Below are positions 7,245 to 16,987 of a stretch of 46,836 bases of DNA, in pieces. Position numbers and translations under genes: made by a program. The DNA is from an uncultured Clostridia bacterium (lineage in GTDB: Bacteria > Bacillota > Clostridia > TANB77 > CAG-508): assembly GCA_947626025.1 (NCBI GenBank), contig CANQQQ010000010.1, positions 1 through 46,836 of the forward strand, read 5' to 3'. Position 1 is the stretch's first letter. Each line of letters starts with the position of its first letter. Under the pieces are notes generated by a model. The model was not told where the DNA came from. It ran no database searches and saw only the letters and a list, made by a program, of their open reading frames with translations.

Positions 7245-7802
7245 CTAGTTATATTTATTCATGGCATGGTCTATTCCGTTTTTTATTATATCAATCACTG
7301 CACTTTTGGCGTCATATATACCTTCATCTAAAATCTGTCTTTCCTCTTTTGAAATAGGTTCTAATACATAGTTTCTTAAATCTCCCTTAAATTCAGGTTT
7401 ACCAATCCCTACCCTAATTCTTATAAATTCATCAGTTGCAAGTTCTTGTATAACAGATTTCATTCCATTATGTGACCCTGCACTTCCCTTTTTTCTTATC
7501 CTAATTTTTCCTTTTTCAAGATCTATGTCATCATATATTACTATAATTTCATCTTGTGACAATTTGTAAAAGTTTTTAAATTCTCTTATTGCTTGTCCAC
7601 TTAAGTTCATATATGTTTGCGGTTTCAATAGTATGACTTTTTCATCTTCAATATTTCCGCTTCCATATAAAGCATTGAATTTACATCTAGTAATATCAAT
7701 TTTTGCTTGGTTTGCTAAGCAATTAATAGTATCAAATCCCATATTATGTTTTGTATTTGAATATTCTGGTTCTGGATTTCCTAAGCCTATAATTAGATAC
7801 AT
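7245..7802 (-). CDS. pth: Peptidyl-tRNA hydrolase
   Basis: A 185-residue enzyme that releases tRNA from prematurely dropped peptidyl-tRNA. It starts Y-L-I-I-G-L-G-N-P, with the family's N9 and catalytic H19 (T-K-H-N-M-G-F-D). The Y-D-D-I-D-L segment carries the conserved aspartate and G-S-A-G-S-H-N-G-M-K-S the substrate-binding asparagine. The length is normal. It lies between addA (43 bp upstream) and the RNase G gene and is likely co-transcribed with both. Confidence 0.97.
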   Translation of the reverse strand: MYLIIGLGNPEPEYSNTKHNMGFDTINCLANQAKIDITRCKFNALYGSGNIEDEKVILLKPQTYMNLSGQAIREFKNFYKLSQDEIIVIYDDIDLEKGKIRIRKKGSAGSHNGMKSVIQELATDEFIRIRVGIGKPEFKGDLRNYVLEPISKEERQILDEGIYDAKSAVIDIIKNGIDHAMNKYN

Positions 7803-7845
7803 CGTATTTTCCTTTCTTTTAATATATTGAATTTATATTATTATA

Positions 7846-10800
7846 TCACAATTCTATTATTTTTTCTAGGTATGTTGAATAAATGTATTTATTATCAACT
7901 TTCCTTCCCATATTCCCTTCGATCGCTTTTTCGTATAATTCTAGTTGTTTATAATATTTTTCTCTTAGTGTGTTCTCATTATTATTTGGCACATAGTCTG
8001 TTTTGTAATCAACTAAAATTATTTTGTCATCTTCTGTTATATAATATAAGTCTACTATTCCTTGTACTAGAATTTCTTCTTCTATATTTTCATCATAAAT
8101 CATATTTGCTGGTATATTAATGTAAAATGGTTGTTCTTTGAATACTTTTTTTGCTCTTTTCATTTGATTAAATATATCAGATTTAGTAAATGTATATATT
8201 TTATTTACATTAATATATTTAGCTTCTTTTTCAGTAATAATTTCTTTTTTTATTAGATCATTTATTAATTGCATTATTTTTTCTATTGTATAGTTCTCTT
8301 TTTCATTCAATTTTTGTAATACTAAATGTGTCAATGTACCCTTTCTCGCAGATGATATTTCTATCTCATCTTTCAAGAATTTAGGTTCTGCGAAAGAAAT
8401 TTTCTCCTCTACCTCTTCTTTATTGCTTATCTGCTTTATTTTGCTTACAGAGCTTTTGGTCATTATTTTTGTTGATGCAATATATTCGTAGTTCCAGTTT
8501 AATTGTTTTTCTAATTTATTTATTTCTTCATCTGTAAGATTGTTACAATGTTTTTCTATAAATTGCTCTGTGCTTTTCTCTTCTAATAAATTTTGATTTG
8601 TAACATTTACAGTAGAATCAAAATTGACTTTGCTCCCAATTGTTTCTACATCGTGAATTTGTACTTTTAAGATTTCTTCTATTTTTTTCTCATTATATAA
8701 ATAGATTAATTCAAAGAAATCTAGATATCTCATGTATTTTTTTAAAATGTTTTTACTTATTTTATCTTTATTATATTTTTCATAACAGGTTAGTAATTGT
8801 TTTTTTTCTGACAATTTTTTTTCTATGTTTTTTTCTACTCCCGTTATTATCATTTTTTCTTTTGCTCTTGTTAGTGCAACATACAGTATTCTGAGTTCTT
8901 CTGCTACTAATTCTTGTTTAGTTTTAATAGCTACTGCTTTTCTGGCTAAAGTATTAAATTTTATATTTAAATCTGTATCTATGTATTTAGGTCCCAACCC
9001 CAAGTCATTATGTAATAAAATATCATCATTATTCAATTCCATAATATTAAATTTCTTGCTTATTCTGCTTAAAAACACTATTGGAAATTCAAGTCCCTTG
9101 CTCTTATGAATACTCATTATTCTTACAACATTTTCATTTTCGCCTATTAGTTTAGCTCCACTCATATCTCCACTAGTAATTTTAAGCTTGTCTATAAAGT
9201 TTATGAAATTAAATAATCCCTTAAAACTAGTTTTTTCATACTGTTTAGCTTTTTCAAATAACATTTTTAAATTAGCAGTTTTATATTCTCCATTAGGCAT
9301 TAAACTAACATAATTATAAAATCCTGTATTCATATAAATAGACCATATCAATTCATCTAGTGGTAAATATTTTGATTTTTCTCTCCATGTATCTATTTCT
9401 TTTAAGTAATGTTCTAATTTATTCTTAATTTCTTGCTTTGCCTCTTTATTATCTATGTAATCCTTCATAGATTCATAAAAAGTTTTATTTTTATCATTAT
9501 TTCTAATTTCTATTAATTCATTGTCTGTAAAATTTGCTATTGGACTTCTCATTACTGTAATTTGCGGTATGTCACTTGCTGGATTATCAATAACCCTTAA
9601 TATATTCATTATTACTTGTATTTCAAAAGAGTCTAAATACTCTGAAGTAGCATCGCAGAATACAGGTATATCTAAGGCTATTAGTTCCTTTTCAAATATA
9701 TTTGCAGTATCCTTTGTGCTTCTTAATAATATTGCAAAATCCCTATAAGTTACTTTTCTATAATTTTTATCTTTATCACAAATCATATATCCATTATCAA
9801 TCATCTGCTTTATTTTATTTGCAACAAATTTTGCTTCTATTACTACATTTTCTATTGGTTCATTTTCTTCTTGGGATTCATAATCTTCGTCTTCCTGATC
9901 TTCTGCTGAATATTCAATTTCTTCTCTTTCATCTTTTTCTTCTTCATTCATTTCTAGTATATGTAACTCTGGTAGTAAATCTTCACCACTAGGATAGTCT
10001 TTATCTCCTAGATTTAGATATTCCTCTTCGTTATAGTCTATTTCTCCAAATTCTTTAGACATTATATTTTGGAAAAGCAAGTTCGTTAAAGATAAAACTT
10101 CTTCTCTACTCCTAAAGTTCTTGAATAATTTTATTTTTAAATTATCATTTTCTCCTTTATTTTCTTTCATTTTGTATGAATTATATTTCTCTAGAAATAA
10201 TTCTGGTCTCGCTTGTCTGAATTTATATATACTCTGCTTTACATCTCCAACCATAAATATGTTATTTTTCCTTGAAATAGTTGTTAAAATATATTCTTGT
10301 ACCATATTACTATCTTGATATTCGTCTATTGCAATCTCATTAAATTTTTTCTGGTATTTCAATGCTATTTCAGAAGGCTCATCATTTTTTATTAATATTG
10401 ATAATGCAAAATGCTCAACATCACTAAAGTCTACTATATTTTTATCTTTTTTCTTTTCTTTAAAGGCTTTTTCATATTCCATTACTAATTCTGCAATTAA
10501 TTTCATAGTATCATACATAGCTCTCGTATCTTGAATTGCCATTTCTGAATTATAAATTATTATATTTTTCTTAATATCTCCTATACTCTCTTTTATTTCA
10601 TCTCTTCTACTCTTTAATTCCTCATTTAAGTCTTCTGATACATTTTTATCTTTTGACCATCTATCAAATGATAATTTTTGTAAATTTCTATATAGTTCCT
10701 CCCAATTGTTTGCACTATATACTTCTTCTAATTTTCTTACGTCTTCTGAAAGTCTTTCAAATATTTTTGGTATATCAGGTTCGTTTTCTGCTGTATCTCT

Positions 10801-11490
10801 TAAATCTCTTGATTTTAAAATAGCATCTAAAATATCATCTTTTGCATTTTCATATAACACTTTTCCCCAAATAGTCTCACTAAAATCAACATCTTCTTTT
10901 ATATTAAATTTTTCCGTCTGCTCATCTAACCATCTTTGTGGAAAAGGTGTACTTTGAATATAATTATATATTTTCAATACTATATTTTTTAAATTTTCGT
11001 CTCCCTTATAGGTAGTATATGTGTTTACAAGCTTTAAAAATTTTTCATCACTCTGTTCATATTTTTCTTCAAATATTTCTTCTAAGACTTCTTGTTTTAA
11101 AATCTTTAATTCAACTTCATCTGCAATTCTAAAGTTAGGTGAAATATCTAATTCAAAAAAGTTATTCTTTACAACATCTAGACAAAATGAATCAATTGTG
11201 CATATATTCGCTTTTGGCAATAATGTAATCTGTCTTTGTAAATGTGTATCTTCTGGATTTTCTTCTATTTTCTTATAAATAGTATCTAATATTCTCTCTC
11301 GCATTTGAGCAGCAGCTAGATTTGTAAAAGTAACCACTAAGATTTTATCTATGTCTATCTTTTCATTGATTATTTTATTTATTATTCTTTCAACTAATAC
11401 AGCTGTCTTCCCACTTCCTGCTGCAGCTGCAACTAATATATTGCTTCCACTTTCATTAATTGCCTGTGTTTGTTCACTTGTCCATTGCAT
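7846..11490 (-). CDS. addA: AddA helicase-nuclease subunit
   Basis: A 1214-residue subunit of the AddAB (RecBCD-like) complex, which resects double-strand breaks for RecA. A UvrD-type helicase has Walker A A-G-S-G-K-T at residues 24-29 and an I-D-E-Y-Q-D-S Walker B. A C-terminal RecB-type nuclease has V-D-L-Y-Y and the catalytic V-D-Y-K-T near residue 1185. The acidic stretch around residue 520 is an insertion. The start has GAAAGGAAAAAA upstream. In most Firmicutes addB lies directly upstream; here the upstream neighbour is an HD dNTPase gene, so addB must be elsewhere or missing. A sigma-A promoter is at 11539-11567. Confidence 0.95.
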   Translation of the reverse strand: MQWTSEQTQAINESGSNILVAAAAGSGKTAVLVERIINKIINEKIDIDKILVVTFTNLAAAQMRERILDTIYKKIEENPEDTHLQRQITLLPKANICTIDSFCLDVVKNNFFELDISPNFRIADEVELKILKQEVLEEIFEEKYEQSDEKFLKLVNTYTTYKGDENLKNIVLKIYNYIQSTPFPQRWLDEQTEKFNIKEDVDFSETIWGKVLYENAKDDILDAILKSRDLRDTAENEPDIPKIFERLSEDVRKLEEVYSANNWEELYRNLQKLSFDRWSKDKNVSEDLNEELKSRRDEIKESIGDIKKNIIIYNSEMAIQDTRAMYDTMKLIAELVMEYEKAFKEKKKDKNIVDFSDVEHFALSILIKNDEPSEIALKYQKKFNEIAIDEYQDSNMVQEYILTTISRKNNIFMVGDVKQSIYKFRQARPELFLEKYNSYKMKENKGENDNLKIKLFKNFRSREEVLSLTNLLFQNIMSKEFGEIDYNEEEYLNLGDKDYPSGEDLLPELHILEMNEEEKDEREEIEYSAEDQEDEDYESQEENEPIENVVIEAKFVANKIKQMIDNGYMICDKDKNYRKVTYRDFAILLRSTKDTANIFEKELIALDIPVFCDATSEYLDSFEIQVIMNILRVIDNPASDIPQITVMRSPIANFTDNELIEIRNNDKNKTFYESMKDYIDNKEAKQEIKNKLEHYLKEIDTWREKSKYLPLDELIWSIYMNTGFYNYVSLMPNGEYKTANLKMLFEKAKQYEKTSFKGLFNFINFIDKLKITSGDMSGAKLIGENENVVRIMSIHKSKGLEFPIVFLSRISKKFNIMELNNDDILLHNDLGLGPKYIDTDLNIKFNTLARKAVAIKTKQELVAEELRILYVALTRAKEKMIITGVEKNIEKKLSEKKQLLTCYEKYNKDKISKNILKKYMRYLDFFELIYLYNEKKIEEILKVQIHDVETIGSKVNFDSTVNVTNQNLLEEKSTEQFIEKHCNNLTDEEINKLEKQLNWNYEYIASTKIMTKSSVSKIKQISNKEEVEEKISFAEPKFLKDEIEISSARKGTLTHLVLQKLNEKENYTIEKIMQLINDLIKKEIITEKEAKYINVNKIYTFTKSDIFNQMKRAKKVFKEQPFYINIPANMIYDENIEEEILVQGIVDLYYITEDDKIILVDYKTDYVPNNNENTLREKYYKQLELYEKAIEGNMGRKVDNKYIYSTYLEKIIEL

Positions 11491-11538
11491 AGTATTTTTT
11501 CCTTTCTTATCTATTTTAGTAATTTTTTGTCACTATTT

Positions 11539-11567
11539 AGTATATCATGAATTTAGTCAATTGTGAA
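11539..11567 (-). promoter_or_regulatory. Sigma-A promoter of addA
   Basis: Read on the minus strand: TTCACA (11562-11567), 17-bp spacer, TATACT (11539-11544). It lies between the upstream gene's terminator and addA. Confidence 0.7.
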
Positions 11568-11576
11568 CATCTCTAA

Positions 11577-11601
11577 CAAAAAAAGGACCTCAGTCCTTTT
11601 T
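11577..11601 (-). terminator. Rho-independent terminator of the HD dNTPase gene
   Basis: AAAAAGGAC/GTCCTTTTT with loop CTCA begins directly after the TAG stop (11602-11604). On the minus strand it ends in a seven-T run. Confidence 0.9.
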
Positions 11602-13281
11602 CTATTCTCCTATTTGTAAATCTGCTCTTTGATTTCCAGCTACTTCTTTCCATTTATCTTGTCTTGTATCCATATCTAATTCTTCTTTTGATAATTGATT
11701 ATACTTTATATGAATATCATTAAATTCTTCAGGTGTTAATAAACCTGATTTTTGCAATAATTCAACAAATTCTCTATCATTTAAAGTTCCTATATAATCA
11801 GAACCTATTGCAATTCCTATTCTTTTGCTCATAGGGACAAAATTTCCACTCGATTCTCCATATTGTCTTTTCTGAATATATTTAACTACATATTGCCTTT
11901 TGTCTTCTTCTATCATGTCTGTTAAATTTTGCTCATATATCTCTTTTCTCATTTCTTCAATTCTTTGATTTCTCATACTATATTTATCATCTTTAGGTTG
12001 TTCGTCATTTAATGCTTCTTCTAATTCTTGCCTTGTTGCATATATTGTTGCATCTGTTGCCATTTTTACTGTGAAATCATAGTCTTCTTTTGTCATATTG
12101 CATAAGTATTTTATAAATCCTGAATATTGTGTATCTTTATATCTCTCTTGTATTTTTTGTATTTGCTCAATATTTCCACACATAATTTCACCTAAAACTT
12201 CATCACCTACTTGGTAAAATACATTAGAAAATCTATAAAATAACTCTCTAATTGCTTTTGGGAATTTTTGATTTTCTGTTGGTCTTACTACTTTATCAAC
12301 TATTTCTTTATTATTCTTATCTTTTAATCTACATATCATATCTAGCATTTTAGGTGATAATTTCACTGTTCTTTTAGTACTATTTTCTATTAAATCTTTT
12401 GTTGCTACAACTTCAATTTTTTTCGCAATTGCATCATAAGACTTTTTTGCAATTGCTAAATCTATTTCATCAGATGATATTCCAAATTCTGCTAGCATTT
12501 CTTTATATTCTGAATCTAAATCTGTTATTATTCCTTCTCTTAGTCCGTCTATCATGTCTTGTCCAACGTATGATATAACATCAGCGATTTTAAATAAACT
12601 TCCTTCCGCAGTTCCCGGTATTAATGTTCTATCATAGTCTTCTATGTAAAAACATTTTTCTAAATCTTCTTGAAAATCTGCTTCCGTTTTTCTTAGATTA
12701 GGCTCAACCATCAATTTTCTCTTTGAAGATTCTCCATTATGACATAACATTGGATCTAATATTAGCCATAAACTTCTTCTTATTTTATCTAATTTATTTT
12801 GTGATAAATCTGGATTGAATTCTTTGATTTTGTTTATTATTTTATCATATATCTGTGATGAATACATTAACCTTTTAACTCCTAGTGCATTATGGCATCT
12901 ATAGCCCATTCCGATATCTTTTAATATTTCTGATTCCCACCATTCGACACTATGTCCATATGGTGTATGGCCTAAATCATGGTTTTGTCCTGCAGTTTCT
13001 ACTATTTTTGTATTTAAGCCCAATTTATCAGATGCAATCATAGCAATACCTGCTGCTCTATATTGATGTGTGCCCCTATTAGTAGTTAATTCATTAGATT
13101 TTCTAGGTCCTTTAATCATCATAGTCGTACCAAATAGTTTACGATTTTCTTCTAATATTTCGCTATATATTATAGAAATATACTTTTCTATTCTTTTTTG
13201 ATCTATATCCCTTGAAATTCCCCCATGTAAATAATATTGTGTATCATCCTGTACTCCTCTAATTATTCTTTTAATATTCAT
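11602..13281 (-). CDS. HD-domain dNTP triphosphohydrolase (dGTPase-like)
   Basis: A 559-residue protein of the dGTPase/SAMHD1-type HD superfamily, which hydrolyses dNTPs to nucleoside and triphosphate. The metal-binding set is visible as H72 (T-H-Q-Y-R-A-A-G), H101-D102 (G-Q-N-H-D-L-G-H-T-P-Y-G-H) and a later aspartate in K-I-A-D-V-I-S-Y-V. It is longer than many bacterial dGTPases. The C-terminal half is helical and unassigned. GAGGAAAG precedes the ATG. It has its own promoter in the divergent region 13326-13390 and its own terminator. The exact nucleotide preference cannot be read from sequence. Confidence 0.88.
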   Translation of the reverse strand: MNIKRIIRGVQDDTQYYLHGGISRDIDQKRIEKYISIIYSEILEENRKLFGTTMMIKGPRKSNELTTNRGTHQYRAAGIAMIASDKLGLNTKIVETAGQNHDLGHTPYGHSVEWWESEILKDIGMGYRCHNALGVKRLMYSSQIYDKIINKIKEFNPDLSQNKLDKIRRSLWLILDPMLCHNGESSKRKLMVEPNLRKTEADFQEDLEKCFYIEDYDRTLIPGTAEGSLFKIADVISYVGQDMIDGLREGIITDLDSEYKEMLAEFGISSDEIDLAIAKKSYDAIAKKIEVVATKDLIENSTKRTVKLSPKMLDMICRLKDKNNKEIVDKVVRPTENQKFPKAIRELFYRFSNVFYQVGDEVLGEIMCGNIEQIQKIQERYKDTQYSGFIKYLCNMTKEDYDFTVKMATDATIYATRQELEEALNDEQPKDDKYSMRNQRIEEMRKEIYEQNLTDMIEEDKRQYVVKYIQKRQYGESSGNFVPMSKRIGIAIGSDYIGTLNDREFVELLQKSGLLTPEEFNDIHIKYNQLSKEELDMDTRQDKWKEVAGNQRADLQIGE

Positions 13282-13325
13282 ACTTTCCTCATTTCCACAA
13301 TTTGTTATTGTTTTTTTACTTTATT

Positions 13326-13354
13326 ATTATACACTATTTATGTTTACTTTTCAA
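13326..13354 (-). promoter_or_regulatory. Sigma-A promoter of the HD dNTPase gene
   Basis: Read on the minus strand: TTGAAA (13349-13354), 17-bp spacer, TATAAT (13326-13331). It is back-to-back with the promoter of the PfkB gene. Confidence 0.85.
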
Positions 13355-13361
13355 TAGTAAT

Positions 13362-13390
13362 TTGAAATTTATCTTTTCCTATTATATAAT
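13362..13390 (+). promoter_or_regulatory. Sigma-A promoter of the PfkB kinase gene
   Basis: TTGAAA (13362-13367), 17-bp spacer, TATAAT (13385-13390), 30 bp before the ATG. The two -35 boxes of this divergent pair are only 7 bp apart, so the promoters could influence each other. Confidence 0.85.
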
Positions 13391-13420
13391 AGCTATATAA
13401 TTAGTTTAAGAGGTATTATT

Positions 13421-14329
13421 ATGGAAAAAATCTTTATCTCACATGGAGATATTATTTTAGATAAAATTTATGACTGTGATTTAAATTTATTAAAACAAGA
13501 TGGCGGTGGTTGTAACTGGAATGACCTTTATAATTTAGCTCTTATGGGAGAAAAATGTTATGCATTTGGTAGTGTTGGAAATGACTATGAAGGTGAAATT
13601 GCTGTTAATTCATTAAAAAGACTAGGCGTAAACGTTGATGGAGTAATCATTGAAAATAAACCAACAAATATAATGAATATTATTATGCCAAATAAAAAGA
13701 TTGAGGATAACAATATCTTACATTCATGGTATTCTCCTATAACAAATGAACTAACATTTAATTTTTCAAATAATATGCCTACACAACTTCCTAAAGAATT
13801 AGCTGATAAAGAAGTTTTTATTATATTAGATAAGTTTATGCCTATTAATTTAGAGTTCATAAATAATGTTAAAAATAAAAAAGTATGCCTTGATGTAGGT
13901 CATATTCGTTACTTTGAACATTTTACTCGCCAATACTTATTTGCTTTTTTTAAAAATGCTAATTACATGCAATTAAATGATAGTACAGTTAATATGTTAT
14001 ATGAGAGATTAAATGTTCAATCTGAAAAAGAATTCTTTAAATTATTAAATCTAAATCTTCTTGTGATAACACATGGAAAGCAAGGTGCTACTTTCGTTTT
14101 CAGCGACAAAGGAGTTATTAAAACTATTAATAAAACACCCAAAGTTTTAATAGATGCTGTGGATACTTCAGGTGCAGGAGATGCTTTTTTTTCTACATTT
14201 GTCAGAGAGTATGCTTATTCAGATAGTATAAATGAAACTTTCATTAATGATACATTTGAACTTGCAAATAAATCTTCTAGAGAAATATTGTCTAACCTTG
14301 GTAGTAGAAAAGAACAAAATGATTTTTAA
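13421..14329 (+). CDS. PfkB-family sugar kinase
   Basis: A 302-residue ribokinase/PfkB-fold kinase that phosphorylates a sugar or nucleoside using ATP. The N-terminal substrate-binding segment has the glycine cluster D-G-G-G-C-N-W, and F-G-S-V-G-N-D-Y-E-G is the first PfkB signature. The second signature D-T-S-G-A-G-D-A-F carries the catalytic aspartate and anion hole near residue 250. AAGAGGT precedes the ATG. It is a single-gene unit, divergent from the HD dNTPase, with no sugar transporter or isomerase nearby, so the substrate (fructose, ribose, fructosamine or a nucleoside) cannot be assigned. Confidence 0.88.
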   Translation: MEKIFISHGDIILDKIYDCDLNLLKQDGGGCNWNDLYNLALMGEKCYAFGSVGNDYEGEIAVNSLKRLGVNVDGVIIENKPTNIMNIIMPNKKIEDNNILHSWYSPITNELTFNFSNNMPTQLPKELADKEVFIILDKFMPINLEFINNVKNKKVCLDVGHIRYFEHFTRQYLFAFFKNANYMQLNDSTVNMLYERLNVQSEKEFFKLLNLNLLVITHGKQGATFVFSDKGVIKTINKTPKVLIDAVDTSGAGDAFFSTFVREYAYSDSINETFINDTFELANKSSREILSNLGSRKEQNDF

Positions 14330-14389
14330 CTCATTCAATTTTATAATTATTTTTTGTATATATTATGATATATTGGAAATAATATCTAT

Positions 14390-14510
14390 AGAACAAACAA
14401 GAAAATTAAAGTTTTTTCTTCAATTTGTTCTTGCCTGTTTTTGAGTTTACAAGTAAAAACGAGTAAATCTCAAAGGCAATAGCAATTGTAGCTTTTATAT
14501 TGTATAAAAG
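14390..14510. ncRNA. Structured element, copy 2 (unknown class)
   Basis: It aligns to 2060-2187 in the same orientation. Hairpin AGAACAAA (14390-14397)/TTTGTTC (14424-14430); outer helix CAATT (14421-14425)/AATTG (14484-14488); TTGCC (14431-14435)/GGCAA (14475-14479); TTTGAGTTTAC (14440-14450)/GTAAATCTCAAA (14463-14474, one bulge). A trailing hairpin GCTTTTATA/TATAAAAGC is at 14490-14510. Paired bases differ from copy 1 but pairing is kept, while the linkers TTTGTTC and TAG are identical. It directly precedes the ribosome binding site of the gene at 14534, so in this location it could act as a leader. Confidence 0.6.
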
Positions 14511-14533
14511 CATTGGGAAGGAATGAGATAATT

Positions 14534-14968
14534 ATGGATAATAACCCTAATTTAAAAGTTTTAAAGGAATTGCATAAAGGTGCTCAAATGGGAATAAATG
14601 CACTTTCTTATGTGTCAGACAAAGTTACAGATGAAGGTTTTAAAAGAGAATTAAGTACTCAGTATAATCAATATGAAGATATCTTAACTCGTGTAACAGA
14701 CTTGTATAATAATTATGGAGAAGTTCCAGCAAATTTTAATTTTAAGGATGATATGATGACTTGGATGGGAATTCAAATGAATACAGTGAATGATAAAAGT
14801 CCTTCTAAGATTTCTGAATTATTAATTCAAGGAAATACAATGGGAATTATTGAAGGTAGAAGACTTCTTAATAATAATCCTTCTGTTGAGACAAATATTA
14901 AAAAAACATTAAATGATTTTGTTACTTTACAAGAAAATACAGTAGCAAAATTAAAACAATACCTATAA
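14534..14968 (+). CDS. Ferritin-like four-helix protein (DUF2383-like)
   Basis: A 144-residue all-helical protein, D-N-N-P-N-L-K-V-L-K-E-L-H-K-G-A-Q-M-G onwards. The pattern of four amphipathic helices resembles the DUF2383/PA2169 ferritin-like group and also spore-coat-type helical proteins. No complete E-x-x-H di-iron set is obvious, so metal binding is uncertain. The start at 14534 is chosen for the GGAAGGAATGAG site; a TTG reading from 14513 is possible but less likely. It is preceded by the structured element and closed by a bidirectional terminator shared with ftsH. Confidence 0.7.
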   Translation: MDNNPNLKVLKELHKGAQMGINALSYVSDKVTDEGFKRELSTQYNQYEDILTRVTDLYNNYGEVPANFNFKDDMMTWMGIQMNTVNDKSPSKISELLIQGNTMGIIEGRRLLNNNPSVETNIKKTLNDFVTLQENTVAKLKQYL

Positions 14969-14974
14969 AAAATA

Positions 14975-14999
14975 AAGGTAGACTGTGTGTCTACCTTTA
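14975..14999. terminator. Bidirectional terminator between the ferritin-like gene and ftsH
   Basis: AAAGGTAGAC/GTCTACCTTT with a five-base loop, followed by A/T-rich sequence on both sides. The flanking genes are convergent. Confidence 0.85.
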
Positions 15000-15039
15000 A
15001 TTTTGTTTATGTGATAAGAATTTCATCTCTATTTTTGCC

Positions 15040-16845
15040 TTATTCATCAAATATTTGTGCAAATTCTTCTCCATCAATTTTTTCTTTTTCTAATAATATT
15101 CCTGCTACTCTATGAAGTTTATCTATATGTTCACTTAAGATTTCTTCAGCTCTTTTATATGCTTTGTCTATAATTTTCTTTGTTTCAGCATCTATAACTG
15201 CTGCAGTTTGTTCTGAGAAATTTTTTGATTGTGCAAAATCTCTTCCTAAAAATACTTCTTCTTGTCCTGCACCAAACATAATTGCTCCAACAGTCTCGCT
15301 CATACCGTATTTTGAAACCATATCTCTTGCGATCTTTGATGCACGCTCTATATCATTACTTGCTCCTGTTGATATATCATTTAATATCAATTGTTCTGCA
15401 ACTCTTCCTCCTAATAGAGATACTATGTTTTCTTCCATTTCTGATTTAGACATAAATGATTTATCTTCACTTGGTCTATACATAGTATATCCACCAGCCA
15501 TACCTCTTGGTACTATTGAAATTTGATGTACTTTATCTTGAGTTGGTAAATATCTACTTACAACAGCATGACCTGCCTCATGGTATGCAACTAATTTCTT
15601 CTCTTTTTCACTTCTAACTCTAGTTTTCTTCTCAGGACCCATAGTGACTTTTACCATAGCGTCTTCGATTTCGTCCATTCCAATTTCTTTTAAGTTTCTC
15701 CTTGCTGCCAATAAAGCTGCTTCATTTAAAATATTCTCAAGATCTGCTCCAACAAAACCTGCTGTGTTTTTTGCTATAGTTCTTAAATCTACATCCTCTG
15801 CAATTCTTTTCTTTCTTGCATGTACTTCTAATATTTGTTCTCTTGCTAAAACATCTGGTGCTGATACTACAATTTGTCTATCAAATCTTCCTGCTCTTAA
15901 TAAAGCTTTATCTAATATGTCTGGTCTATTTGTTGCTGCCATAACTATTACGCCTTCATTTGGTGAAAATCCATCCATTTCAACTAATAGTTGATTTAAT
16001 GTTTGTTCTCTTTCATCGTGTCCTCCACCAAGTCCTGCACCACGTTGTCTACCTACTGCATCAATTTCATCTATGAATATGATACATGGTGAGTTTCTCT
16101 TTGCTTGTTCAAATAAGTCTCTAACTCTTGAAGCACCTACACCAACAAACATTTCTACAAAGTCTGAACCACTTATTATAAAGAATGGTACTCCTGCCTC
16201 TCCAGCAACTGCTTTTGCAAGTAATGTTTTTCCTGTTCCTGGCTGTCCTACTAAAAGTACTCCTTTTGGAATTCTCGCTCCCATATTTGTAAATTTAGCT
16301 GGGTTCTTTAAAAATTCAACTATTTCTTCTAATTCTTCTTTTTCCTCATCAACACCCGCAACATCTGCAAATGTTATTTTATTTTTATCTGCTGGAGTCA
16401 TCATCTTAGCTTTACTTTTACCAAAACCTACTGATTTTGAAGCTCCACCCTGAGAATTTGCATTCATTGTTAAGAATAAAAATAGTAAAGCTATTATTAT
16501 AATTCCAAACGGTGATATTAGACCTAAAATTGTTATGAGAATGTTTTCTGAATTTCCAGTTAACTTAATATTTCCTTCTTTTAAGTAATCTGTTATATAA
16601 TCCATAAAACTTTCCATATTAGGAATATTTACTTCTTTTTGAAGTGCATCCCCTTTTAATTTTACATATGCTGATTTTCCATCTGCTGACAATTCGACTT
16701 CTGTAACTTCAGATGATTCTATCTTACTGATTAATTCTGAATAACTTAGTTTTTTATCTTCTCTGTCAATTATTGCAGAGGCAATTACTACTAGAATTAT
16801 TCCTACTATTATTAAACCAGCAAATCTTTGTATTCTGTTTTTCAT
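15040..16845 (-). CDS. ftsH: ATP-dependent membrane zinc protease FtsH
   Basis: A 601-residue membrane protease that unfolds and degrades membrane and regulatory proteins. There are two transmembrane helices (about 9-26 and 103-127) with a small extracytoplasmic domain between them. The AAA module has Walker A G-Q-P-G-T-G-K-T (200-207) and Walker B I-I-F-I-D-E. The zinc motif is H-E-A-G-H (422-426). GAAAGGAAG precedes the ATG. It follows tilS on the same strand, as in B. subtilis, but the usual hpt gene between them is absent. Confidence 0.97.
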   Translation of the reverse strand: MKNRIQRFAGLIIVGIILVVIASAIIDREDKKLSYSELISKIESSEVTEVELSADGKSAYVKLKGDALQKEVNIPNMESFMDYITDYLKEGNIKLTGNSENILITILGLISPFGIIIIALLFLFLTMNANSQGGASKSVGFGKSKAKMMTPADKNKITFADVAGVDEEKEELEEIVEFLKNPAKFTNMGARIPKGVLLVGQPGTGKTLLAKAVAGEAGVPFFIISGSDFVEMFVGVGASRVRDLFEQAKRNSPCIIFIDEIDAVGRQRGAGLGGGHDEREQTLNQLLVEMDGFSPNEGVIVMAATNRPDILDKALLRAGRFDRQIVVSAPDVLAREQILEVHARKKRIAEDVDLRTIAKNTAGFVGADLENILNEAALLAARRNLKEIGMDEIEDAMVKVTMGPEKKTRVRSEKEKKLVAYHEAGHAVVSRYLPTQDKVHQISIVPRGMAGGYTMYRPSEDKSFMSKSEMEENIVSLLGGRVAEQLILNDISTGASNDIERASKIARDMVSKYGMSETVGAIMFGAGQEEVFLGRDFAQSKNFSEQTAAVIDAETKKIIDKAYKRAEEILSEHIDKLHRVAGILLEKEKIDGEEFAQIFDE

Positions 16846-16987
16846 TTTTTTCTTCCTTTCTCGTTTAAGTTATAAGTATAACTTTATAGTACATATATCT
16901 ATATGTTATCGTACCACAACAAATCCGTATTTGCAATACTTTTTAGAAAACTTTTTTTGTCGAAACTTGCCTGTATCAATGCTTTTG

